The notes beneath the pieces were generated by a model. That model was not told where the DNA came from. It worked only from the letters and a program-made list of their open reading frames with translations, and did no database searches. Positions 35,678-43,612 of a stretch of 64,000 nucleotides of DNA are shown in pieces. Both the position numbers and the translations under genes were made by a program. The stretch's first letter is position 1, and every line of letters begins with the position of its first letter. The DNA comes from Rhizobium sp. 2MFCol3.1 (lineage in GTDB: Bacteria > Pseudomonadota > Alphaproteobacteria > Rhizobiales > Rhizobiaceae). The DNA is taken from the NCBI RefSeq assembly GCF_000377565.1, contig NZ_KB898370.1:1-64000 (forward strand). Direction: 5' to 3'.

Positions 35678-36424
35678 TTAGAGGACGCCAGCGGACTTGA
35701 GCTTTTCGACGAGCTCAGAAACCGATGCGACCTTGACGCCTGCCTTGCGGCCGGAGGGTTCTTCGGTCTTCAGCACCTTGAGCTTCGGCGCGGTGGAAAC
35801 GCCGAAATCGGCCGGCGCCTTCTTGTCGAGCGGCTTCTTCTTCGCCTTCATGATGTTGGGCAGCGAAGCGTAGCGCGGCTCGTTGAGACGCAGGTCGGTG
35901 GTGACGACTGCAGGCAACTTGACCTCGATCGTCTGCAGGCCGCCGTCGACTTCGCGGGTCACGGTTGCCTTGTTGTCACCGATCTCGATCTTCGAGGCGA
36001 AGGTTGCCTGCGCGGTGCCCAAGAGGGCAGCCAGCATCTGGCCGGTCTGGTTCGAGTCGTCATCGATCGCCTGCTTGCCGACGATAACAAGGCCCGGCTG
36101 TTCGGCGTCGGCGACGCCCTTCAGGATCTTGGCGACGGCGAGCGGCTCTACCTGGTCGTCGGTCTCGACGAGAATGGCGCGGTCGGCGCCCATGGCGAGC
36201 GCGGTGCGCAGCGTCTCTTCAGCCTTGGCTGGACCGATCGAGACCACGATCACTTCCTCGGCCTTGCCGGCTTCCTTCAGGCGAAGCGCCTCTTCCACCG
36301 AGATTTCGTCGAAGGGGTTCATCGACATCTTGATGTTGGCCAGTTCGACGCCCGTGCCATCCGGCTTCACGCGGATCTTCACGTTGTAATCAACCACCCG
36401 CTTTACTGGGACGAGAATCTTCAT
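35678..36424 (-). CDS. etfB: Electron transfer flavoprotein beta subunit
   Basis: The 248-residue beta subunit starts with MKILVPVKRVVDYNVKIRV, has the MNPFDEISVEEALRLKE segment and the signature DLRLNEPRYASLPNIMKAKKKPL that holds AMP and docks on partner dehydrogenases. The ATG at 36424 is preceded by GAAGGACCAC. It is the first gene of the etfBA pair. Confidence 0.96.
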   Translation of the reverse strand: MKILVPVKRVVDYNVKIRVKPDGTGVELANIKMSMNPFDEISVEEALRLKEAGKAEEVIVVSIGPAKAEETLRTALAMGADRAILVETDDQVEPLAVAKILKGVADAEQPGLVIVGKQAIDDDSNQTGQMLAALLGTAQATFASKIEIGDNKATVTREVDGGLQTIEVKLPAVVTTDLRLNEPRYASLPNIMKAKKKPLDKKAPADFGVSTAPKLKVLKTEEPSGRKAGVKVASVSELVEKLKSAGVL

Positions 36425-36597
36425 GTGGTCCTTCCTTCAACTCTTTCGCCAAGAAAATGCGCGTTTCCGCGCTGCTCCGATTGTCGAATGGCGACATGGA
36501 TACGCGTTTTTCCTCCAAAGACAACGCTTCCATGACGCAGACAGGCAAATTCCATGGGGATTATATTACCTTTACGTTCACGTCAATATTTTCGGCT

Positions 36598-37383
36598 TCA
36601 TTTGTCCCAGGGCAAGCGCGGGCGCGGTGGCTGGCCGGGGACGGTGATCATGGCGGGATTGGGGGTCGGGCGGTCGCGCACGGCCTTGGGCGTCACCACC
36701 TCGCTGTCGAAGAGCGGCACCCCGCGCCGGCGCATGACGAGTACCAGAAGAGCGCCAGCGATAATGCCGCCGACATGGGCGCCCCAGGAGACGTTACCGT
36801 CAGGCTCAAGCGCCAGCATGACGAATTGCTGGCCGGTCCAGAGGATCAGCGGCACGAAGGCGGGAAGCGGCAGCGGCACGCGCATGAACACCAGCACCCA
36901 GACCTTCACGCGCGGATGCAGCATCAGATAGGCGGCGACGACGCCCGATATGGCGCCGGACGCGCCGATCAGCGGCGCCTGCGAGGTCATGCCGATCAGG
37001 CCGTGCACCAGCGCGCCCGATATGGCGCAAAGGAGATAGAAGACGAGGAAGCGCAGATGGCCCATCGCATCCTCGACATTGTCGCCGAAGACCCAGAGAA
37101 AGAGCATGTTGGAGGCGAGATGCCAGAAGCCGGAATGAACGAAGGAGTAGCTGACATAGGTCAGCGGCTCGGGCGTGATTGCGAGCGCCGGTTCGAGGTG
37201 AGCGTAGTGGAAGGCGACGGCCGGGATATAGCCGAGGCCGACGAAGGCCGCCTGCGCGACCGATTCCGTGGCGATGACGCCGGTAAACAGCCAGACGACG
37301 ATGTTGACCGCGATCAGCCCCATCGTCACCCATTGCAGCTTGATATGCTTCAGCGTGTTGGCATCGTGCAGCGGTATGAACAT
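36598..37383 (-). CDS. Rhomboid family intramembrane serine protease
   Basis: The 261-residue membrane protein has about six helices. The catalytic serine is S142 in IGASGAISG and the catalytic histidine H203 in GAHVGGIIAG; the oxyanion-related H88 and N92 (HLASN) are also in place, so the enzyme should be active. Substrates are unknown. The C-terminal tail is Pro/Arg-rich. It is on the same strand as the cobalamin adenosyltransferase, 37 bases downstream of it. Confidence 0.93.
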   Translation of the reverse strand: MFIPLHDANTLKHIKLQWVTMGLIAVNIVVWLFTGVIATESVAQAAFVGLGYIPAVAFHYAHLEPALAITPEPLTYVSYSFVHSGFWHLASNMLFLWVFGDNVEDAMGHLRFLVFYLLCAISGALVHGLIGMTSQAPLIGASGAISGVVAAYLMLHPRVKVWVLVFMRVPLPLPAFVPLILWTGQQFVMLALEPDGNVSWGAHVGGIIAGALLVLVMRRRGVPLFDSEVVTPKAVRDRPTPNPAMITVPGQPPRPRLPWDK

Positions 37384-37420
37384 ATGGGCCGGCGGTCCAG
37401 TTGCTTGATATCAGTCAAGT

Positions 37421-37999
37421 CTAGCGGTTTTTTCCGGGAACCCAAAGCACATCCGCGTGGCCGCGATCATTGGCATGGCGGGCGGCGACGAAGAGGAAAT
37501 CGGACAGGCGATTGACGTATTTCAGCGCCGCTTCGCTGACGATCTCTCCCTCGCTGCGCGATAACGTCACCATCAGCCGTTCGGCCCTGCGGGTGATCGT
37601 GCGCGCCAGATGCAGGTGGGCTGCGGCGGAGTGGCCGCCCGGCAGCACGAAGGATTTCAGCGGCTGCAGATCGGCGTTCAGCTTGTCGATGTCGTTTTCG
37701 ATCCGCGTCACCTGGCTTTCAACGATGCGCAGCGGCTCGTATTCCGGCGGCGTGCCGGTGTCGGGCGTGGCGAGATCGGCGCCGAGATCGAAGAGATCGT
37801 TCTGGATCGACATCAGCATCGCATCGAGTTCGGGCATGCCCTGCATGTGCAATCTCGCGATGCCGATCGCCGAATTGGCTTCGTCGATGGTGCCGAAGGC
37901 CTCGACGCGCAGATTGTCCTTCAGCCGGCGCGGGCCGGCGACCAGCCCGGTCGTGCCGTCGTCGCCGGTCTTGGTGTAGATCTTGTTGAGCTTGACCAT
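37421..37999 (-). CDS. Cob(I)alamin adenosyltransferase, PduO type
   Basis: This enzyme attaches adenosyl from ATP to cob(I)alamin. The 192-residue product has the PduO/MMAB features: an N-terminal ATP-binding loop IYTKTGDDGTTGL, FGTIDEANSAIG, then FVLPGGHSAAAHLHLARTITRRAER and the C-terminal YVNRLSDFLFVAARHAN. It forms a reverse-strand cluster with the twin-TM gene and the SDR gene upstream. Confidence 0.95.
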   Translation of the reverse strand: MVKLNKIYTKTGDDGTTGLVAGPRRLKDNLRVEAFGTIDEANSAIGIARLHMQGMPELDAMLMSIQNDLFDLGADLATPDTGTPPEYEPLRIVESQVTRIENDIDKLNADLQPLKSFVLPGGHSAAAHLHLARTITRRAERLMVTLSRSEGEIVSEAALKYVNRLSDFLFVAARHANDRGHADVLWVPGKNR

Positions 38000-38020
38000 G
38001 CTTTATCTCCTCCGCGTCTA

Positions 38021-38224
38021 TCAGCTGGGGCGACCGCCGCCGGTCAGCCACAGCGTCAGCATGATCAGGAGCACGGCGACGGCCTGCAGCAGCACGCGCA
38101 GCTGCATCAGCTTGTTGGACAGGTTGGCATCGCCGCCTTTCATCATGTTGAACAGGCCACGGATCAGAACGATGGCGACAAGGCCCATCACGATGATGGC
38201 GAGAACGTAGACGACAGTAGACAT
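38021..38224 (-). CDS. Twin transmembrane protein
   Basis: The 67-residue product has two membrane helices (VLAIIVMGLVAIVLIRGLF and LLQAVAVLLIMLTLWL) joined by a polar loop NMMKGGDANLSNKLMQLRV. This matches the small 'twin transmembrane' proteins found in many Alphaproteobacteria and is similar in layout to HIG1-domain proteins of respiratory supercomplexes. Role here is unknown. It is 21 bases upstream of the adenosyltransferase gene on the same strand. Confidence 0.85.
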   Translation of the reverse strand: MSTVVYVLAIIVMGLVAIVLIRGLFNMMKGGDANLSNKLMQLRVLLQAVAVLLIMLTLWLTGGGRPS

Positions 38225-38239
38225 TGGTTTTCCTCCTCC

Positions 38240-39073
38240 TCAATCGAACCTGCGCAGCAGCCGGTAGAAGAGGTCCGCGGGCAAGAGCTTTTTCAAGAAC
38301 ATGCCCTGCTTGGCCGGCCGCGTCACTGGGTAATGTGGTCGCGGGCGCGGGGCGTTCAATGCGTGCTTCAGGACATCGTAGACGGCCTCGGGGCCGAGCT
38401 TGTGGCGGTTGGCCGGGCCGGAGCCATCGAGCCTTGCCAGCTGGCGGCGATAATCCACGGCATGCGCTGAGCCCCTGACATCGATATGCTCGTTGATCTT
38501 CGCAAGCGAATTGGTAACGAAACGTGAGGCGATCGGGCCGGGCTCGATCAGGCTGACATGAATGCCACTGCCTTCGAGCTCCATGCGGAGCGTGATGCTC
38601 AAGCCTTCGAGCGCAAATTTCGAGGCGGTGTAGGCGCCGCGATAGCGGTAGGGCACGACGCCCAGGATCGAAGAGCACTGGACGATGCGGCCGCGGCCGC
38701 GCTTGCGCATCAGCGGAATGATCTGCCGCGTCAGCTCGTGCCAGCCGAAGAAGTTGGTCTCGAACTGCTCGCGCAGCACGTCCGTCGGCAGGTCTTCGAC
38801 GGCGCCCGGCTGGCCATAGGCGCCGTTGTTGAAGAGGGCGTCGATGCGTCCGCCGCTGAGCTCCGTGACCTCGCGGACGAAGTCGGCGATCGAATCGGTG
38901 CTGGTGTAATCCATGCGGAAGGTTTCGATGCCGTCGGCCTGAAGCGGCGCCAGATCGTCGAACTTTCTGACGGTCGCAAGGACGCGCCAGCCGTCGGCCT
39001 TCAACGCACGGGCACAATAAGCACCGATCCCGGACGAACATCCGGTAATGATGATAGTGCGTTGATCCGACAT
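38240..39073 (-). CDS. SDR family oxidoreductase
   Basis: The 277-residue product is a classical SDR: cofactor motif ITGCSSGIGAYCARAL at the N-terminus, FNNGAYGQPGAVED, catalytic CSSILG and YTASKFALEG (Tyr-x3-Lys), and LIEPGPIASRF. The NAG motif is NNGAYG, as in retinol-dehydrogenase-like members. ATG 39073 is used; a much longer open frame upstream runs antisense to the YihY gene and is not coding. Substrate unknown. Confidence 0.88.
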   Translation of the reverse strand: MSDQRTIIITGCSSGIGAYCARALKADGWRVLATVRKFDDLAPLQADGIETFRMDYTSTDSIADFVREVTELSGGRIDALFNNGAYGQPGAVEDLPTDVLREQFETNFFGWHELTRQIIPLMRKRGRGRIVQCSSILGVVPYRYRGAYTASKFALEGLSITLRMELEGSGIHVSLIEPGPIASRFVTNSLAKINEHIDVRGSAHAVDYRRQLARLDGSGPANRHKLGPEAVYDVLKHALNAPRPRPHYPVTRPAKQGMFLKKLLPADLFYRLLRRFD

Positions 39074-39150
39074 GGAATGATTCCTGTACAAACTAGGACT
39101 CGTTTCCCATATTCGATCGGGCGACACAATGAGGAATGCCGGGAGCCGGA

Positions 39151-40083
39151 ATGCTGAAACTTTTTCGCATCTTGTATGATGTGCTTTACGATGCGATCTG
39201 GCATTTCCTTGAAGATGACGGCTTCGCCATGGCAAGCCATGTCGCGCTTTCCACGCTTCTCGCCGTCTTCCCCTTCCTGATTTTCGGCACCGCGCTTGCC
39301 AATTTCCTCGGCGCCGACCAGTTCTCGATGACCGCCGTTCACCTCGTCTTCGATACGTGGCCGGAGGCGATCGCCAAGCCGCTCGCCGACCAGGTTCTTC
39401 TGGTCCTGACCGTGCCGCGCGGCGGGCTGTTGACGATCTCGGTGCTGGCGGCCGCATACTTCGCCTCCAACGGTGTCGAGGCGCTGCGCATCTCGCTCAA
39501 CCGCGCGTATCGCGTGCAGGAAACGCGGCCGTGGTATTTCACCCGTCTCGCCAGCCTCGGCTTCGTGATGATCGCGGTGACGATCTTCGCGGCGATCAGC
39601 ATCCTGCTCGTGGCCGTGCCGCTGGCGCTCGATTATGCCCGGCAATGGTTTCCGCTGTTTGCCGATACGCTCGACATCGTCTTCAACTGGCGTATCTACG
39701 GCACGCTGTTCGTGCTGACGGTTGGCCTGCTGGTCGTGCATCTGTGGCTTCCGGCCGGCCGGCGGCGCGTGTTCGATGTCGTGCCGGGCGTGCTTCTGAC
39801 GCTGATCCTGTGGTTCATCGGCGCGCTGATCTTCGCCTATTATCTCGCGACCTTCGCCAATTACGCCGCCACCTATGCCGGTCTGGCTTCGGTGATGATC
39901 GTTCTGATCTTTCTCTACATGATCGGGGTGATCTTCATCATCGGCGCCGAGCTCAACGCGGCACTGCTGAAGTTCCGGGTGCGGGCGATCTTCTCGCACA
40001 ACTTCCTGAGCGGCCAGGGCCAGAAGCCGTCAAAGCCCGACGAGGTGGCGAATATCGTGCGACGGGACGCCTCGGGCTCGTAG
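39151..40083 (+). CDS. YihY/BrkB family inner membrane protein
   Basis: The 310-residue product has six predicted helices in the YihY pattern: an amphipathic start (LKLFRILYDVLYDAIWHFLEDDGFAMASHVALSTLLAVFPF), the NRAYRVQETRPWYFTRLASLGFV segment and SVMIVLIFLYMIGVIFIIGAELNAALL near the end. ATG 39151 has GGGAG five bases upstream; ATG 39136 is also in frame. The gene is divergent from the SDR gene and its last 54 bases overlap the convergent gluQ. Confidence 0.9.
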   Translation: MLKLFRILYDVLYDAIWHFLEDDGFAMASHVALSTLLAVFPFLIFGTALANFLGADQFSMTAVHLVFDTWPEAIAKPLADQVLLVLTVPRGGLLTISVLAAAYFASNGVEALRISLNRAYRVQETRPWYFTRLASLGFVMIAVTIFAAISILLVAVPLALDYARQWFPLFADTLDIVFNWRIYGTLFVLTVGLLVVHLWLPAGRRRVFDVVPGVLLTLILWFIGALIFAYYLATFANYAATYAGLASVMIVLIFLYMIGVIFIIGAELNAALLKFRVRAIFSHNFLSGQGQKPSKPDEVANIVRRDASGS

Positions 40084-40911
40084 GTCCGAGAGACCGGTAT
40101 CGCCGCTGCTTTTCGAGAGCTTTCGGCCGGCAACGTCGGTGACGAGGCGATGGTGGTGATAGGTGGGTGCCGGAAGATCAAGCAGCGTCTGCAGGACGCG
40201 GTGCACCGAAGTCGCGTGGAAGAGATCGAGACCGCGCACGGCATGGGTGACCGCTTGCCGCGCGTCGTCGACCACCACGGAAAGATGATAGCTCGACGGT
40301 GCATCCGAGCGCGACAGCACGACATCGCCCCAGGATGATGGGTCGGCAGGGATCAAGCCTTGTTCGGCGTCGCCGGTCTCCTGCCATGTGAGCGGTTCGC
40401 CGATGAGTTCGAGCGCCTTTGCCATGTCCAGCCGCCAGGCGTGTTTCAGGCCGGAGGACAGCATCGCCTGCCGCTCGCCTAAGGGGCGGTCGCGATCGTC
40501 AGTGGGGTAGAGCGGCGAGCCATCGGGATCGCGCGGCCATGCGCCGCCTTGTGCCTCGGATGCCGCGACCTTGGCCTTGACCTCGCCGCGGGTGAGGAAG
40601 GCGGGGTAGGCGAGGCCGCGGTCGATCAGGTCGGCCAATGCCGATTGATAGGCGTCGAAATGCTCCGACTGTCGGCGCGCCGGCTCTTCCCAGTCGATAC
40701 CGAGCCATTCGAGATCGGTGTAAATGCCCGCTTCGAATTCGGGTGTGCAGCGGGTGAGATCTATGTCTTCGATGCGCAGCAGGAAGCGGCCATCGGCGGC
40801 GTCGGCCATGTCGCGGTTCAGGAAGGCCGAGAGCGCGTGGCCGAGATGCAGCGGGCCGTTGGGGCTCGGGGCAAAACGGAAGACGGGCTTTTGACGGGGA
40901 ATCGCGATCAT
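40030..40911 (-). CDS. gluQ: Glutamyl-Q tRNA(Asp) synthetase
   Basis: GluQ loads glutamate on the queuosine base of tRNA-Asp. The 293-residue protein is a truncated glutamyl-tRNA synthetase without an anticodon-binding domain: FRFAPSPNGPLHLGHALSAF (HIGH region), LLRIEDIDLTR, and RKLSKSSGD (KMSKS region). The start at 40911 lies head to head with the DNA glycosylase gene, and its 3' end overlaps the convergent yihY by 54 bases. Confidence 0.93.
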   Translation of the reverse strand: MIAIPRQKPVFRFAPSPNGPLHLGHALSAFLNRDMADAADGRFLLRIEDIDLTRCTPEFEAGIYTDLEWLGIDWEEPARRQSEHFDAYQSALADLIDRGLAYPAFLTRGEVKAKVAASEAQGGAWPRDPDGSPLYPTDDRDRPLGERQAMLSSGLKHAWRLDMAKALELIGEPLTWQETGDAEQGLIPADPSSWGDVVLSRSDAPSSYHLSVVVDDARQAVTHAVRGLDLFHATSVHRVLQTLLDLPAPTYHHHRLVTDVAGRKLSKSSGDTGLSDLRARGVPSHDIRHLVGL

Positions 40912-40951
40912 GCTTTCTTCTGCCACGGATTTTGGAATATCGCGAGGAAGC

Positions 40952-41596
40952 GTGCATATCATTCGCAACGACGGGGATGTGGCCCAGGGATTGGCCGAAC
41001 TCATCATCATCGACCCGCGTCTGGTTCCCATCGCGGCCGATGCCGGTCCGCTGCCGCTGCGATTGCGGGAACCCGGCTTCGAGGGACTGGCGCATATCAT
41101 CGTGTCGCAGATGGTGTCGCGGGCGAGTGCCGAGGCGATCTGGCGGCGGATGCGGCCTGAGGATGCCGTGTTGACGGCCGAGGCTTATGCCGGCCTGCAC
41201 CCCGAGGCGTGGCGCGAGGTCGGTCTGTCGCGCGCCAAGGCGGAGACGCTGACACGGATCGCCGAGGCTGTCGCCTCCGGCGGGCTCGACCTGCAGGCTC
41301 TGTCAGGCCTGCCGCCGGAGGAGGCGTTGGCGGCGCTGACGGCGCTGAAGGGCGTCGGGCCATGGACGGCGGAGGTCTATCTGATGTTTTGCGGCGGCCA
41401 TGCCGACGTCTTTCCATCCGGCGACGTGGCGCTGCAGAACGCGGTGGCGGCGGCCTTCGGCCTGGATGCGCGGCCCGGCGCGCGACAGCTGGCCACAATG
41501 GCGGCGGACTGGGCACCGTGGAGATCGGTGGCGGCGCGGCTTTTCTGGGCGTATTATGCAGCGAAACTGGGCCGCGGCCTGGTTCCGGTCGGCTGA
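40952..41596 (+). CDS. AlkA-like DNA-3-methyladenine glycosylase
   Basis: The enzyme excises alkylated bases. From the GTG at 40952 it has 214 residues of the HhH-GPD fold: LAHIIVSQMVSRASAEAIW, the helix-hairpin-helix LTALKGVGPWTAEVYLM and the catalytic aspartate D158 in FPSGDVALQ. GAGGAAG lies immediately upstream of GTG 40952. An in-frame ATG at 40910 would add 14 residues and would share the CATG with the gluQ start. The C-terminal WAPWRSVAARLFWAYY is typical. Confidence 0.9.
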   Translation: MHIIRNDGDVAQGLAELIIIDPRLVPIAADAGPLPLRLREPGFEGLAHIIVSQMVSRASAEAIWRRMRPEDAVLTAEAYAGLHPEAWREVGLSRAKAETLTRIAEAVASGGLDLQALSGLPPEEALAALTALKGVGPWTAEVYLMFCGGHADVFPSGDVALQNAVAAAFGLDARPGARQLATMAADWAPWRSVAARLFWAYYAAKLGRGLVPVG

Positions 41597-41707
41597 ACGG
41601 CAACACATACAAATGCCATTGTGTGGCTTGAATTTATTGGACTTCACAATGCCGTCACAACCGGCCTAATATAAGAGTGCAGATGCCGAATCGATCAGGA
41701 GAGTGCC

Positions 41708-42265
41708 TTGACGATTGCTGTTTCACCTCAGGCCCTGCCAGCGCTCGTTCTGAACGCTGACTATCGGCCGCTGAGTTATTATCCCTTGTCGCTCTGGTCC
41801 TGGCAGGACGCGATCAAGGCGGTCTTTCTTGACCGTGTGAATATCATCGCGGAATACGAACATTCGGTCTCCTCGCCGAGCTATTCGATGCGGCTTCCGA
41901 GCGTCGTGTGCCTGAAAACCTATGTGCAGCCTTCGCGCAATCCGGCTTTCACGCGCTTCAACGTGTTCCTTCGCGACAAGTTCGAGTGCCAGTATTGCGG
42001 CGATCATAACGACCTGACCTTCGATCACGTCATTCCGCGCGCCCATGGCGGCGAGACGACGTGGCAGAATGTCGTGGCGGCCTGCTCTCCCTGCAATCTC
42101 AGGAAGGGCAGCAAGCTCCCGAAGCAGGCAGGCATGTTCCCGCACCAGAAGCCCTACCAGCCGACCGTGCAGGACCTGCACAACAATGGCCGGCTCTTCC
42201 CGCCGAACTATCTGCACGATAGCTGGCTCGACTATCTCTACTGGGATAGCGAACTGCAGCCCTGA
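41708..42265 (+). CDS. HNH endonuclease family protein
   Basis: The 185-residue protein has an N-terminal region ALVLNADYRPLSYYPLSLWSW and an HNH domain with a zinc site: C94 and C97 (CQYC), D106-H107 in TFDHVIPRAHGG, N121 and C126/C129-N130 (CSPCN). This is a common chromosomal HNH family in Alphaproteobacteria, with unknown cellular role. The start is a TTG at 41708, supported by AGGAGAG five bases upstream and the absence of a better start. Confidence 0.9.
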   Translation: MTIAVSPQALPALVLNADYRPLSYYPLSLWSWQDAIKAVFLDRVNIIAEYEHSVSSPSYSMRLPSVVCLKTYVQPSRNPAFTRFNVFLRDKFECQYCGDHNDLTFDHVIPRAHGGETTWQNVVAACSPCNLRKGSKLPKQAGMFPHQKPYQPTVQDLHNNGRLFPPNYLHDSWLDYLYWDSELQP

Positions 42266-42328
42266 TCCCCAGTCCGGCCCGTTTCCGGGCAGGACTGCTT
42301 CACGCTTCGATGGATCAGGCAGACTTGG

Positions 42329-42835
42329 TCAGGCAGACTTGCGCACGCCGATAAAGGCGAAGGCGGCGAGGATCAGGCTTGCGATCACGTTCCAGCCAGC
42401 CATGGAGAGGCCAGCGACGCGCAGTGCGGCTTCGGTGCAGGAGGGGCCCTTGATGGTGTTGAGTTCGGTCAGGAGATCGCCAGCATTCTGCGTCATGCTG
42501 CTGGCGCTGGTCGAGCAGGCGGTGGGGCCTGCCCAGAAGTGCCATTCGACACCGGCGTGATAGACGCCCATGCCGGCTCCGACGATCATCAGCAGGCCAC
42601 CGGCCAGCAGGAAGGTGCGGCCGATCCAGTTGGGCAGGCCGAGCGCCGATGTTATGGCGCCTATGATGACCAGCGGGATGCCGTAATAATAGGGCTGGCG
42701 CTGCATCAGGCAGAGCTCGCAGGGAATATAGCCGCCGATATACTGGAAACCGAGCGCGGAGCCGATGACCACGGCCATGCCGATCGCCAGCACGATGGAA
42801 TAGATGAAAGTGGGACGGCGGACAGAGAAGGTCAT
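42329..42835 (-). CDS. dsbB: Disulfide bond formation protein B
   Basis: DsbB reoxidises DsbA with quinone. The 168-residue product has four membrane helices, the first periplasmic redox pair C39/C42 in PCELCLMQRQPYY, and the second loop cysteines C107 and C133 (ACSTSAS and GPSCTE). The quinone-contacting region follows the first pair. It is on the same strand as, and 42 bases downstream of, the YqaA gene. Confidence 0.92.
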   Translation of the reverse strand: MTFSVRRPTFIYSIVLAIGMAVVIGSALGFQYIGGYIPCELCLMQRQPYYYGIPLVIIGAITSALGLPNWIGRTFLLAGGLLMIVGAGMGVYHAGVEWHFWAGPTACSTSASSMTQNAGDLLTELNTIKGPSCTEAALRVAGLSMAGWNVIASLILAAFAFIGVRKSA

Positions 42836-42877
42836 GCGGGGGCTCCGGGCAAATGGCGCATGGGGATTAGCGGATCA

Positions 42878-43474
42878 TCAGTGGGCAAGCAGCTTGTAGC
42901 CGACGCCTGCCACGATCAGCACGCCGGCAACGATCGCGGTGATCTGGCCGAGGCGCTTTTCGATGAAGTGGCGGATCGGTTCGCCATAGCGGCGCAGCAG
43001 CCAGGCGAGAAACAGGAAGCGCGCGCCACGGGCGATGATCGCCGAGATGATGAAGAAGCCGAGGTTCATGTGAATGACGCCGGCGAGAATGGTGACGATC
43101 TTGATCGGCGGCAGATGCGCGAGACCCGAGGTCACCAGCAACAGCAGCAGGATTTCCCATTCGTCGTGGATATAGGTTCGCATCTGCTCGAAGGCATCGA
43201 GCTTGCCGTAGAATTCAAGGACAGGGCGGGCGATCGTATCATAGGCGTAATAGCCGAGCGCCCAGCCGGCGATGCCGCCGAGAACGGAGGCGACGGTTGC
43301 CACCAGCGCATAGCGATAGGCGCGCTCGGGCTTGGCAAGCGCCATGGGCAAATAAAGGACATCGGCCGGAACGAGAAAGACGGAGCTTTCGACGAAGGCG
43401 ATAACGGCAAGCCAGACTTCGGCCGATTTGCGAGATGCCAGCGACATGGTCCAGTCGTACAATCTGCGAAGCAT
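42878..43474 (-). CDS. YqaA family (DedA-like, VTT domain) membrane protein
   Basis: The 198-residue product has about five membrane segments and the DedA/VTT-like pattern FVESSVFLVPADVLYLPMAL, GGIAGWALGYYAYDTI, and PPIKIVTILAGVIHMNLGFFI. YqaA proteins are short relatives of DedA lipid transporters; the function is not established. It is paired with dsbB on the reverse strand. Confidence 0.87.
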   Translation of the reverse strand: MLRRLYDWTMSLASRKSAEVWLAVIAFVESSVFLVPADVLYLPMALAKPERAYRYALVATVASVLGGIAGWALGYYAYDTIARPVLEFYGKLDAFEQMRTYIHDEWEILLLLLVTSGLAHLPPIKIVTILAGVIHMNLGFFIISAIIARGARFLFLAWLLRRYGEPIRHFIEKRLGQITAIVAGVLIVAGVGYKLLAH

Positions 43475-43612
43475 TCCGGTCCTTTCAGGTTGCGTGCATG
43501 AGCTTTATGGGCCTGATATCGGCCTGTAAATGGCTGCTGTGTCAGTCATGCGGCAGTGCGGTAAAAAACTCTTCGTGATCGTACAAGGGGATTGTGCCGT
43601 GATGGCGCGGGA

